The notes under the pieces: generated by a model | Told to the model about the DNA's origin: nothing | Databases searched by the model: none | What the model saw: the letters and a program-made list of their open reading frames with translations, nothing else | Origin: Perspicuibacillus lycopersici | GTDB lineage: Bacteria > Bacillota > Bacilli > Bacillales > Caldibacillaceae | Reading direction: 5' to 3' | DNA: 64,000 bases | Assembly: GCF_025660475.1 (NCBI RefSeq) | Contig: NZ_JAOUSF010000005.1 | Coordinates: 1 to 64,000, forward strand | Shown here: piece by piece, positions 18,023 to 26,170 of the stretch | Numbering within the stretch: position 1 is the first letter of the stretch | How the letters are laid out: each line of letters starts with the position of its first letter | Translations under genes and position numbers: made by a program

Positions 18023-18673
18023 ATGATTCGTTTATATATTGTAAGACATGGGAAAACACAGTGGAATACGGAAAGTAGAATGCAGGGGTGGAAAGATACA
18101 TCTTTAGTTGAAGAAGGAATTCATTTAGCACAATTACTTGGGAGGAGATTAGCTACAATCGATTTTACCGCGGTTTATACAAGTCCAAGTGGACGCACGC
18201 TCCAAACGACAGAGCTTCTTTTAAACGGACGCAACATTCCAGTAAATAAAGAACCATTACTCCGTGAAATGTCCTTTGGGATGTGGGAAGGTAAGAAAAA
18301 GGAAACAATAAGAAAGCAATTTTCCGATGAATACGAGATGTTTTGGAATAAGCCTCATTTATATAAAGCGAAAACTGGAGAAAATTATTTGGATGTTCAG
18401 AAACGCGGGTTGTTGGGATTGAAATCAATTGTTATGAAACATAGTGACGGAGACAATGTATTAATTGTATCCCACTGCATTATGATCAAAAGTTTAATAT
18501 ATTCTATGAAAAAGGAGGCTATAGATGAATTTTTCTGGGGAAAATATTCGGTTCCTAATGGTAGTTTAACAGTTGCAGAATTTCATGAAGGAGAATTCTC
18601 TCTTTCATTCATTGGCGATACTAATTATAGCAAACTAGATGAAAATATTATTTGTCGTAATAAGAATGATTAG
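18023..18673 (+). CDS. Histidine phosphatase family protein (phosphoglycerate mutase-like)
   Basis: A 216-residue histidine phosphatase. LYIVRHGKTQWN carries the catalytic His9 and its Arg8; AVYTSPSGRTLQTTE and EMSFGMWEGK hold further phosphate contacts, and IVSHCIMIKSLI has the second catalytic His near residue 154. The start at 18023 is preceded by AAGGAGAG; the longer form from 17990 is not. Such proteins include cobalamin-pathway and broad-range phosphatases; nothing here fixes the substrate. It is a lone gene. Confidence 0.85.
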   Translation: MIRLYIVRHGKTQWNTESRMQGWKDTSLVEEGIHLAQLLGRRLATIDFTAVYTSPSGRTLQTTELLLNGRNIPVNKEPLLREMSFGMWEGKKKETIRKQFSDEYEMFWNKPHLYKAKTGENYLDVQKRGLLGLKSIVMKHSDGDNVLIVSHCIMIKSLIYSMKKEAIDEFFWGKYSVPNGSLTVAEFHEGEFSLSFIGDTNYSKLDENIICRNKND

Positions 18674-18888
18674 ATCGAAGATTAGCTAATTCATCAAGAT
18701 ATATTCTCGTGTTAGTGTCGCTAGAAATTTATATTAAAATGAAGATTTCAGTAAAATTTTCCAAAATGCTAGAGTTCTAGTGTGGAAAAAATTAAACTTT
18801 TAAAATATTTATATATTGAAAATCTTTACATATGAGGAAATTTGTCATAAAATGTTTTTAGGAATCAGACGAAAACAGGAGGATAGAT

Positions 18889-19500
18889 ATGAAATATCGA
18901 ATTAGAGCCATTTTCGTCTCATTATTAGTAATATCTCTTTTAACTGGTTGCAGTTTTGCAAGTACATCAAATGTTGCTATAGAAAAATCAGTACAATTAG
19001 ATAATAATAATGATGAAAATACCGATAAAGAGAACAACGATGGAAATGGTAAGGGTAATGAAAATAGCAGTGAAGTAAATACTCTAGCATCAATTGCAGT
19101 TGCAGATATTTCACAAAGCAGTTTAGCAATCGGAGAAGAACAAGATGTCAATGGTCTCACCATAAAAGTGACAAATATTAGAGAAATTGCGGATGACTAC
19201 ATAAAAGCAAGTAAGGATAAGTTTATTGGTGTAGAAGTAGAAATTACCAATAATCGGGAGGAAGCGATTGAAATTACAAGCTTACCCCAATTATCATTAA
19301 TTGCCGCAGACGCAAAACAAGATATTGCATTGATAGATACAAAAGGAACTGTCGATCAAACAATTTCTCCAGGAAAATCGATCGTAGGTGAAATTGCTTT
19401 TGATAGTGTCACTTCTGACCAGTACATATTTATGTTTGCTGAATCTAAGGATGCTAACATATTGTCATGGTCTTTTACTGATGAGGATATAAAAAAATAA
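18889..19500 (+). CDS. Lipoprotein with DUF4352-like immunoglobulin-type domain
   Basis: A 203-residue secreted lipoprotein. The lipobox is LLTGC (Cys21), followed by an Asn/Asp/Glu-rich linker to about residue 65, then one beta-rich domain. VNGLTIKVTNIREIADDYIK, FIGVEVEITNNREEAIEI and a late IVGEIAFDSVTSDQYIFMF fit the DUF4352 (telomeric-repeat-like) fold common in Gram-positive lipoproteins. AGGAGG lies before the ATG. Function unknown. It is convergent with the cotM-like gene. Confidence 0.75.
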   Translation: MKYRIRAIFVSLLVISLLTGCSFASTSNVAIEKSVQLDNNNDENTDKENNDGNGKGNENSSEVNTLASIAVADISQSSLAIGEEQDVNGLTIKVTNIREIADDYIKASKDKFIGVEVEITNNREEAIEITSLPQLSLIAADAKQDIALIDTKGTVDQTISPGKSIVGEIAFDSVTSDQYIFMFAESKDANILSWSFTDEDIKK

Positions 19501-19510
19501 TAAAAGCATG

Positions 19511-19546
19511 CAAAGACGCGAAGAGCCAATCTCTTGCGTCTTTTTT
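19511..19546 (+). terminator. Terminator of the DUF4352 lipoprotein gene
   Basis: AAGACGCGAAGAG pairs with CTCTTGCGTCTT (one bulged base), followed by six T. Confidence 0.85.
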
Positions 19547-19558
19547 CTAATTTATAGG

Positions 19559-19930
19559 CTACTCCTTGTTCTGGTGTTTCCATATTTTTATTTCTAAAAT
19601 ATCATGTTCAAATGTTGCTTCTGTTTGTAAATGGGATATATTCATTGGAAAATATACAGTTCTTGTTTTAATTTGTGAACCATGGGGTGGTTGAATATCA
19701 AAAAGCTTGACTTTAATTTGGAGTTCGTTGGCGGAAATTTTTATATCGATGTTTTCCTTTTGTATGGAAGGTAATAGTGCCTCCACAATAAATGCTGTTT
19801 CAGAATCATACAAATCAATTCTGAAAATCGTTTCATCTAAGTAAGAAATGTAAGGATCGAGGAAAAAGGTATCCAGCCATTCCTCCATTTCTTTTGATTC
19901 AAATGGTTTTTGCTCATTCTTTGTATCCAT
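19559..19930 (-). CDS. cotM: Small heat-shock-like spore coat protein, CotM-like
   Basis: A 123-residue protein with an alpha-crystallin (Hsp20-like) core: FIVEALLPSIQKENIDIKIS, then LQIKVKLFDI, TRTVYFPMNI and a final DILEIKIWK. It lacks the C-terminal I-x-I tail. Position supports CotM: in B. subtilis cotM lies next to sspP and citB, and here sspP is the next gene on the same strand. CotM is a late, SigK-dependent coat protein; a sporulation role here is inferred from homology-like features and synteny, so the symbol is tentative. Confidence 0.7.
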   Translation of the reverse strand: MDTKNEQKPFESKEMEEWLDTFFLDPYISYLDETIFRIDLYDSETAFIVEALLPSIQKENIDIKISANELQIKVKLFDIQPPHGSQIKTRTVYFPMNISHLQTEATFEHDILEIKIWKHQNKE

Positions 19931-20076
19931 AACAGGCCCCCCAATGCAGTACTAGAGGTTAGAGATGTTTCGTGCATTAAAAGGAAAGAAATAGCGCTAT
20001 TATTTAATAGTACGCTACATTTGTAAAAAAAGTGATGACTTTTTGTAAATTTTCATTTATTTCTTTCCATTCACAC

Positions 20077-20223
20077 TTACATATCGTGTCCTGGATTGTG
20101 GTTTTGACGAGAATGGTTATGATTTTTTACCTTTTTTGATCCACTTAATGGTTCTGGTTGGGTTCCATGCTCACCTTTGTCCCCGTTTTTTCGAATAGAT
20201 CTAGCATCATTTTTATTAACCAT
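20077..20223 (-). CDS. sspP: Small acid-soluble spore protein P
   Basis: A 48-residue reading frame: it starts [20 protein letters not shown], then [20 protein letters not shown] and ends [13 protein letters not shown]-x-GSKKVKN and the end H-D-M are the SspP signature as I know it from B. subtilis (also 48 residues). SspP is packed in the core of the spore, made late in the forespore. GGTGAG lies upstream of the ATG. It lies in the B. subtilis position, downstream of which the cotM-like gene follows. No sspO is found beside it. Confidence 0.93.
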   Translation of the reverse strand: MVNKNDARSIRKNGDKGEHGTQPEPLSGSKKVKNHNHSRQNHNPGHDM

Positions 20224-20349
20224 ACATATCTCACCTTCCTATTTCATTTTTTCCATTGGAAGACCTGTTATTAAATAGGATAAGCGGAATATGAGAAGAT
20301 ATCCGAATAAAAATTTTCCTACTGTAAAGCCTAATGAAGGGGTGAAAAA

Positions 20350-20595
20350 ATGCCACAGCATAAAAATAAACAACAAGCATTTCAAGCAGCACAACAAGGT
20401 TACGCACAAGCTAAGGAAGTGTACGAAAGCTTAGATTCTAATTCTTCAGAATATGGACATTATAAGAAACGCTTAGCTCAAGAGGTAAATGAAGCTGAAC
20501 AACAAATAGAGAATGCATTAGAAGTATCCAGTGAACATCAAGCAAAGCAACTGGAGCAATATAGAAATGAGCTGGAGGAAATGAAACAAGAATAA
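20350..20595 (+). CDS. DUF2524-like small coiled-coil protein (YtzC-like)
   Basis: An 81-residue helical protein rich in Gln, Glu and Ala. AAQQGYAQAKEVYESLD, then EYGHYKKRLAQEVNEAEQQ and SSEHQAKQLEQYRNELEEMK follow the heptad layout and spacing of DUF2524 (B. subtilis YtzC, 85 residues). The family has no known function; YtzC is linked to sporulating Bacilli. AAGGGGTG precedes the ATG. The gene sits between sspP (divergent) and relP, where B. subtilis has sspO and citB. Confidence 0.6.
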   Translation: MPQHKNKQQAFQAAQQGYAQAKEVYESLDSNSSEYGHYKKRLAQEVNEAEQQIENALEVSSEHQAKQLEQYRNELEEMKQE

Positions 20596-20616
20596 ATTGC
20601 TAGTACTTCTTTATTC

Positions 20617-20648
20617 GTTGACTACTTCGTTTTGGAGTAGTCGTTTTT
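20617..20648 (+). terminator. Terminator of the DUF2524-like gene
   Basis: GACTACT pairs with AGTAGTC around a 9-base loop, then GTTTTT. Confidence 0.75.
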
Positions 20649-20757
20649 ATTTGAGCGGGACAGTTCATAAGTTGTTAACAAATTTACCACCAATTGTTAA
20701 TAATTTTCCGATATACTAAGGTACAGATAGTGTAATGCATTTAAAGGAGATAGAAAA

Positions 20758-21399
20758 ATGGTTCAGGCAGAAATTGATTATAAAGGAATATTTGAAGAAT
20801 GGAAGAATAGCTTCCTGGTATATAAATTTGCTTTAGATGAAGTAAATACAAAGCTAAAAATAATTCAAGAGGATTATCAATTTATTCATAATCATAATCC
20901 AATCGAGCATATAAAGTCCCGGATAAAATCCCCAGAAAGTATCATCAATAAATTACGGCGAAAAAATATTTCCCTTTCTATTGAAAATGCTATCAAGTAT
21001 ATTCATGATATTGCAGGAATAAGGGTAACATGTTCCTTTATTTCGGATATTTATCGGTTAGTAGACGTCATTAAGAAGCATGATGATATAAAGATTTTAC
21101 AGGTGAAGGACTATATCAAAAATCCAAAACCAAACGGCTATCAAAGCTTACATTTACTGATTGAAATTCCAGTCTTTTTAACAACTAGAACACAGCCAGT
21201 AAAGGTGGAAATTCAAATTCGAACGATTGCCATGGATTTTTGGGCTAGCTTGGAGCATAAAATTTTTTACAAATTCGACAAGGATGTACCAAAATACTTA
21301 ATTAATGAATTAAAAGAGGCAGCAGATGTTGCCCATCATCTAGATGTGAAAATGGAAAATCTGAAGGATGAAATGAATACGTATAAAATAAGTGATTAA
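20758..21399 (+). CDS. relP: Small alarmone synthetase RelP (YwaC, SAS2 type)
   Basis: A 213-residue single-domain (p)ppGpp synthetase. HNHNPIEHIKSRIKSPESI binds ATP, YIHDIAGIRVTCSFISDIYR has the catalytic Asp84, KDYIKNPKPNGYQSLHLLIE contacts GTP, and KVEIQIRTIAMDFWASLEHK holds the conserved Glu151. Length and wording are those of B. subtilis YwaC (210 residues) more than of YjbM. There is no hydrolase, TGS or ACT domain. YwaC answers cell-wall stress through SigM in B. subtilis; no clear SigM promoter is visible here. The gene is followed by tRNA-Lys and aconitase. Confidence 0.92.
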   Translation: MVQAEIDYKGIFEEWKNSFLVYKFALDEVNTKLKIIQEDYQFIHNHNPIEHIKSRIKSPESIINKLRRKNISLSIENAIKYIHDIAGIRVTCSFISDIYRLVDVIKKHDDIKILQVKDYIKNPKPNGYQSLHLLIEIPVFLTTRTQPVKVEIQIRTIAMDFWASLEHKIFYKFDKDVPKYLINELKEAADVAHHLDVKMENLKDEMNTYKISD

Positions 21400-21512
21400 A
21401 AATTTATTAGTAAAAGCCTTCTGTTACGTACAAAATAAAACTTACAAATTTTGTATAAAAAACTGTTGCATAGAAAAAAATATTATGCTAAAATAAATTT
21501 TGTCAGAAGGAC

Positions 21513-21585
<73 letters not shown>

Positions 21586-21608
21586 TAAAAAATATAGAAT
21601 ACTAGAAA

Positions 21609-21642
21609 AAAGCAATCTCTATGGTAGAGGTTGCTTTTTTTA
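21609..21642 (+). terminator. Terminator of the tRNA-Lys unit
   Basis: AAAGCAATCTCT pairs with AGAGGTTGCTTT (one G-U pair) before a run of T. Confidence 0.85.
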
Positions 21643-21813
21643 TTATTATCGACAAATAGAAAGTTGATAAGTATAAATTATATTTAACGATAACATACTT
21701 ATAATTTACTTAACTAATAAATTATATTAATATGAAATTAAGGGAAAAGTTAGACTAGGGTAAGAATGTATAACTTTTCAAACTTTACGCATCTTAAGGG
21801 GGTAAAATACGTT

Positions 21814-24543
21814 ATGACAAACAATCATTTATATGATGCTAAAAAATCTTTTGAACTTAACGGTAAGCGATATCATTACTATCGTCTAAAATCCATTGAG
21901 GATGCCGGTGTAGCTACGATTTCGAAACTTCCATACTCTATTAAAGTACTATTGGAATCAGTATTACGACAAGTGGACGGAAGAGTAATTACAAAAGAAC
22001 ATGTAGATAATTTAGCAAAATGGGGATCTGAGGAAGTAAAAGATGCAGAAGTTCCATTTAAACCATCTCGGGTAATTTTACAAGACTTTACCGGTGTGCC
22101 AGCTGTAGTTGATTTAGCTTCTTTACGAAAAGCAATGGCAGACTTAGGTGGAGATGCTGATCAAATTAATCCGGAAATTCCTGTAGATCTTGTAATCGAC
22201 CACTCTGTACAAGTAGATCGCTATGGATCACCAGATGCCCTTCGTTTAAACATGGACTTTGAATTTAAGCGGAATACAGAACGTTATCAATTTTTAAGCT
22301 GGGCACAAAAAGCATTTGATAATTATCGTGCAGTTCCTCCTGCTACAGGGATTGTACACCAAGTAAACTTGGAATATTTAGCTAATGTAGTACATGCAAT
22401 AGAAGCAGAAAATGGGGAATATGTTGCATTCCCTGATACTTTAGTTGGTACTGACTCTCATACGACAATGATTAATGGTATCGGAGTTTTAGGTTGGGGT
22501 GTTGGTGGTATTGAGGCGGAAGCAGGGATGCTAGGACAACCTTCATACTTCCCAATTCCAGAAGTAATCGGGGTAAAATTAACTGGCCAATTACCAAACG
22601 GTGCAACTGCAACAGATCTTGCATTAAAGGTAACCCAAATCCTTCGTCAAAAAGGTGTTGTTGGTAAATTTGTTGAGTTCTTTGGTCCAGGGGTATCAAC
22701 ATTACCACTAGCCGATCGTGCGACAATTGCAAATATGGCACCTGAATATGGTGCAACCTGCGGGTTTTTCCCAGTAGATAAAGAATCATTAGCATATTTG
22801 CGATTAACTGGACGTAGTGAAGAACAAATTCAATTAGTAGAAACATATTTACGAAATAATGACTTGTTCTTTACACCAGATAATGAGGACCCAATTTACA
22901 CAGATGTTTTAGAATTAGATCTTTCAACTATAGAAGCAAATCTTTCTGGTCCAAAGCGTCCACAAGATTTAATTCCATTATCGCAAATGCAAAAAGCATT
23001 CCAAACTTCTTTAACAGCTCCTGCAGGAAATCAAGGATTTGGTTTAGAAGAACAGGAAATCGATAAAACGGTAACTGTTGCATTATCGGATGGTAGTGAA
23101 ACAACAATGAAAACTGGAGCGGTTGCGATAGCTGCAATTACCAGTTGTACAAATACATCGAACCCATATGTTATGTTAGGTGCTGGATTAGTTGCGAAAA
23201 AAGCAGTAGAAAAAGGCTTAGATGTTCCGAAATACGTGAAAACTTCTCTTGCACCAGGATCCAAAGTTGTTACAGGATATTTACGAGATTCTGGCCTGCT
23301 ACCATACCTTGAAGCAATCGGATTTAATCTTGTTGGTTACGGATGTACGACATGTATCGGTAACTCTGGTCCTTTAAAAGATGAATTTGAAAAAGCAATT
23401 TCTGAAAATGATTTACTCGTTACATCTGTTTTATCTGGTAATCGTAACTTTGAAGGTCGTATTCATCCACTAGTGAAGGCAAATTATTTAGCTTCTCCAC
23501 CACTTGTAGTAGCATATGCTTTAGCTGGAACAGTGAATATTGATTTGCTAAATGATCCAATTGGTACTGATAAAGATGGTAATGATGTGTATTTAAATGA
23601 TATATGGCCAACAACAGAAGAAGTTAATGAATATGTACAAAAAACAGTGACACCAGAACTTTTCCGTAAAGAATACGAAAGAGTATTTGATGATAATGAA
23701 CGTTGGAATGAAATCAAAACAAGCAATGATCCGTTATATACTTGGGATGATTCTTCCACATATATCCAAAACCCACCATTCTTCGAAAATCTTTCACCAG
23801 ATCCAGAAGAAGTAAAACCATTAGCTGGATTACGTATAGTTGGTAAATTTGGAGATTCTGTAACAACAGACCATATTTCTCCAGCTGGAGCAATTGGCAA
23901 AAATACACCTGCAGGTAAATATTTATTAGAAAATGGTGTAGAGCCACGTGATTTTAACTCTTATGGTTCTCGTCGTGGTAACCATGAAGTTATGATGCGT
24001 GGTACATTTGCAAACATTCGGATTCGCAATCAAATTGCACCGGGTACAGAAGGTGGTTACACTACTTACTGGCCAACAGGTGAAGTAATGTCGATTTATG
24101 ATGCATGTATGAAATATAAAGAAAATGGAACTGGACTTGTAGTACTTGCAGGTCAAGATTACGGTATGGGTTCATCTCGTGACTGGGCTGCAAAAGGTAC
24201 CAATTTATTAGGAATTAAAACAGTAATTGCTCAAAGCTTCGAGCGTATTCACCGCTCCAACCTTGTATTAATGGGAGTTCTTCCTTTACAATTTAAAGCA
24301 GGTGAAAGTGCGGAATCCCTTGGTTTAACAGGAAAAGAAGTAATCAATGTTCAAATTGATGAAAATGTTAAACCACGCGATTATGTGAAAGTTACAGCGC
24401 AAAAAGAGAATGGCGAAACAATCGAATTTGAAGCACTTGTACGTTTTGACTCTGAAGTAGAAATTGATTACTATCGCCATGGTGGCATTTTACAAATGGT
24501 GCTTCGCGATAAATTACAAACGAAAACAGTTACAAAAAATTAA
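21814..24543 (+). CDS. acnA: Aconitate hydratase A
   Basis: A 909-residue aconitase of the IRP1/AcnA type, the same length as B. subtilis CitB. The [4Fe-4S] ligands are in [11 protein letters not shown] and [34 protein letters not shown] and a late [19 protein letters not shown] are the other signatures. It converts citrate to isocitrate in the TCA cycle, and family members bind iron-responsive RNA when the cluster is lost. The ATG at 21814 has AAGGGGG eleven bases upstream; the form from 21766 adds sixteen residues with no ribosome binding site. It lies at the B. subtilis position within the cotM-parC block. Confidence 0.97.
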   Translation: MTNNHLYDAKKSFELNGKRYHYYRLKSIEDAGVATISKLPYSIKVLLESVLRQVDGRVITKEHVDNLAKWGSEEVKDAEVPFKPSRVILQDFTGVPAVVDLASLRKAMADLGGDADQINPEIPVDLVIDHSVQVDRYGSPDALRLNMDFEFKRNTERYQFLSWAQKAFDNYRAVPPATGIVHQVNLEYLANVVHAIEAENGEYVAFPDTLVGTDSHTTMINGIGVLGWGVGGIEAEAGMLGQPSYFPIPEVIGVKLTGQLPNGATATDLALKVTQILRQKGVVGKFVEFFGPGVSTLPLADRATIANMAPEYGATCGFFPVDKESLAYLRLTGRSEEQIQLVETYLRNNDLFFTPDNEDPIYTDVLELDLSTIEANLSGPKRPQDLIPLSQMQKAFQTSLTAPAGNQGFGLEEQEIDKTVTVALSDGSETTMKTGAVAIAAITSCTNTSNPYVMLGAGLVAKKAVEKGLDVPKYVKTSLAPGSKVVTGYLRDSGLLPYLEAIGFNLVGYGCTTCIGNSGPLKDEFEKAISENDLLVTSVLSGNRNFEGRIHPLVKANYLASPPLVVAYALAGTVNIDLLNDPIGTDKDGNDVYLNDIWPTTEEVNEYVQKTVTPELFRKEYERVFDDNERWNEIKTSNDPLYTWDDSSTYIQNPPFFENLSPDPEEVKPLAGLRIVGKFGDSVTTDHISPAGAIGKNTPAGKYLLENGVEPRDFNSYGSRRGNHEVMMRGTFANIRIRNQIAPGTEGGYTTYWPTGEVMSIYDACMKYKENGTGLVVLAGQDYGMGSSRDWAAKGTNLLGIKTVIAQSFERIHRSNLVLMGVLPLQFKAGESAESLGLTGKEVINVQIDENVKPRDYVKVTAQKENGETIEFEALVRFDSEVEIDYYRHGGILQMVLRDKLQTKTVTKN

Positions 24544-24556
24544 TGCGTTAGCATAT

Positions 24557-24586
24557 AATCCCTGTGATAAAAGCACAGGGATTTTC
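24557..24586 (+). terminator. Terminator of acnA
   Basis: AATCCCTGTG pairs with CACAGGGATT around a 7-base loop, followed by TTCT. Confidence 0.75.
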
Positions 24587-24708
24587 TACGTTCTTTTATT
24601 TAAAACTATTAATCTTTATTAAACAAATAATTTTCAAAAATTTGTCATAATTTGTTTGGAAAATGTTCATAATAGTTGATATAATAAAATAAAGGAGCGT
24701 GAAATAGA

Positions 24709-24843
24709 ATGAGAAAAAATAGAAAACGTTCATTTTCAGATTTAGTTAATGAAGCTAAATTAGAGATTTTAAAAAATCAAGATGAAATAGAAAAAATCGA
24801 ACGCAAATTAGAAGAAAAGCGTGCAGAAAAAGTTAACAACTAA
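24709..24843 (+). CDS. FbpB-like small basic protein
   Basis: A 44-residue reading frame: MRKNRKRSFSDLVNEAKLEI, then LKNQDEIEKIERKLEEKRAEK. The basic start followed by F-x-D-L-V and a charged helix resembles the Fur-regulated basic proteins FbpA/FbpB, which help the FsrA small RNA silence iron-rich proteins. AAAGGAG lies upstream of the ATG. Its place directly behind acnA is notable because aconitase is a target of the iron-sparing response in B. subtilis. I could not find a convincing Fur box, so regulation is open. Confidence 0.6.
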   Translation: MRKNRKRSFSDLVNEAKLEILKNQDEIEKIERKLEEKRAEKVNN

Positions 24844-24938
24844 TTCATTTTATAGATGATTTATTTATATAGCTGGTATTTATTGCTATTCATAGATCTT
24901 ACTCACCTGTAAAAAATAGTGGGTGAGGAGGGATTCAA

Positions 24939-25082
24939 ATGAGTAACCCTAAAAAGAATTTTAACCAATACCAACCTGACCATATTGGAATGCAACCGAG
25001 GGAAGCTGGGGGCAATAAAGGTAAGCAAATGCAAGATAAATCGGGTAAACATGCACAAGTAATACAAACAAAAGGTGAATAA
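24939..25082 (+). CDS. sspN: Small acid-soluble spore protein N
   Basis: A 47-residue reading frame: [20 protein letters not shown], then [20 protein letters not shown] and [22 protein letters not shown] and VIQTKGE are the SspN hallmark. A minor spore-core protein, expected under SigG in the forespore. GAGGAGGG lies six bases before the ATG. In B. subtilis sspN precedes tlp, as here. A hairpin with stem CTCACC/GGGTGAG (24902-24926) lies against the ribosome binding site. Confidence 0.92.
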   Translation: MSNPKKNFNQYQPDHIGMQPREAGGNKGKQMQDKSGKHAQVIQTKGE

Positions 25083-25090
25083 ATAAAGTA

Positions 25091-25150
25091 CGCCCTAAAT
25101 TGATTGATTATTCCATCTTTTAAAGATGAATCAATCATTTAGGGCTTTTC
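25091..25150 (+). terminator. Long terminator of sspN
   Basis: GCCCTAAATTGATTGATT pairs with AATCAATCATTTAGGGC with one extra base; a second small hairpin (CATCTTT with AAAGATG) forms the tip. TTTTCC follows. Confidence 0.8.
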
Positions 25151-25286
25151 CATTCCGAATGATTACAAAATATAATTATTAAATATTTTTTGACTAATTA
25201 GCGATAGGAAATAGTTTCTAAAATACTTCCTGATTAAATTGACCAAAATACTGTTGTACCTATTTTAAATGAGGGGGTAGCGCGTA

Positions 25287-25508
25287 ATGGCTTATAATCA
25301 TCCGAAACCAGATGATCGTTCCGATAATGTTGAAAAACTACAAGAGATGATTCATAATACAATCGAAAACATGGAAGAAGCAGAAGAGTCCATGAATATG
25401 TCAAGCTCAGAGCAGCAAGAGCAAATAAATGCAAAAAACGAACGTCGTCGAGAAAGTATTGCAGGGATGAGAGAAGAAATCAAGGATGAGAACCACGCGA
25501 AACATTAA
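25287..25508 (+). CDS. tlp: Small acid-soluble spore protein Tlp
   Basis: A 73-residue acidic protein: PKPDDRSDNVEKLQEMIHNT, then IENMEEAEESM and KNERRRESIAGMREEIKDE. This is the Tlp (thioredoxin-like protein) family of spore proteins; the name is historical and no CxxC is present. GAGGGGGT lies nine bases before the ATG. It follows sspN as in B. subtilis and has its own terminator. Confidence 0.93.
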   Translation: MAYNHPKPDDRSDNVEKLQEMIHNTIENMEEAEESMNMSSSEQQEQINAKNERRRESIAGMREEIKDENHAKH

Positions 25509-25521
25509 TTAGGTACAATTG

Positions 25522-25555
25522 TAAAAAGGAGATCAGCAATGATCTCCTTTTTACT
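25522..25555 (+). terminator. Terminator of tlp
   Basis: AAAAAGGAGATC pairs with GATCTCCTTTTT around AGCAAT. Confidence 0.85.
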
Positions 25556-25635
25556 TTTCATTTAAGTGGATGAATTGTATAAAGGCAAAACATCCGATAT
25601 TATTAAAATAGAATGAACGTTTAGGGGGGACTATA

Positions 25636-26025
25636 ATGAACGGGATTATCCTTTTTGATGGAGAATGCAATTTGTGCGATAAAAGTGTTCAATTTATCAT
25701 TAAACATGATCCACAGGCATATTTTCGTTTTGCATCCATTCAAAGTGAAATTGGCAAGAACCTATTAAGCAGCTATATGGTACCTGAAAATGTGAATAGC
25801 TTAATTCTAATAGAGGAAGATGGATTCTATCTGAAATCAAGTGCAGCATTAAGAATTTGTAAACATTTGAATGGTGTATGGAAAGTTTGGTATTTCCTTT
25901 TACTCATTCCAAAACCAATTAGAGATTCTTTCTATTCTATTATTGCAAACAATCGATTGAAATGGTTTGGTAAAACGGCAGCTTGTTTATTACCTTCTCC
26001 GGATATAAGCAAACGATTTTTATAA
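25636..26025 (+). CDS. DCC-family thiol-disulfide oxidoreductase-like protein (DUF393)
   Basis: A 129-residue protein that opens with ILFDGECNLCDKSVQFI. The DGxCxLC signature with CxxC at residues 12-15 defines the DCC/DUF393 family (B. subtilis YuxK). FRFASIQSEIGK and YLKSSAALRICKHL are also typical. The fold is thioredoxin-related but the partner is unknown. In B. subtilis another thioredoxin-like gene, yneN, lies near this place; this one is not the same family. GGGGGGA lies upstream of the ATG. Confidence 0.85.
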   Translation: MNGIILFDGECNLCDKSVQFIIKHDPQAYFRFASIQSEIGKNLLSSYMVPENVNSLILIEEDGFYLKSSAALRICKHLNGVWKVWYFLLLIPKPIRDSFYSIIANNRLKWFGKTAACLLPSPDISKRFL

Positions 26026-26170
26026 TGATCATCTTTGCCTATTTTTCTTATAGTAGTTTTATTGTTAATACTTCATTTCCATCCCCGTAGCATAAAACAA
26101 ACATTTCGACTTTATTCCTATTTTTATGTTAATATATTTTAATGAATATATAAGAAAGTGAACTGTGATA

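Noticed and set aside
21660..21813. CcpC-type dyad (ATAA-N7-TTAT) upstream of acnA
   Set aside because: ATAA and TTAT words occur but only with 5-base spacing; AT-rich DNA makes such words common, so no site is claimed.
22472..24156. Several long minus-strand frames under acnA, and similar antisense frames under parE and parC
   Set aside because: They lie wholly inside highly conserved genes, have no ribosome binding sites, and their text is low-complexity shadow coding.
24640..24690. Fur box upstream of the fbpB-like gene
   Set aside because: The best stretch (around TTGATATAATA) matches only part of the 7-1-7 pattern.
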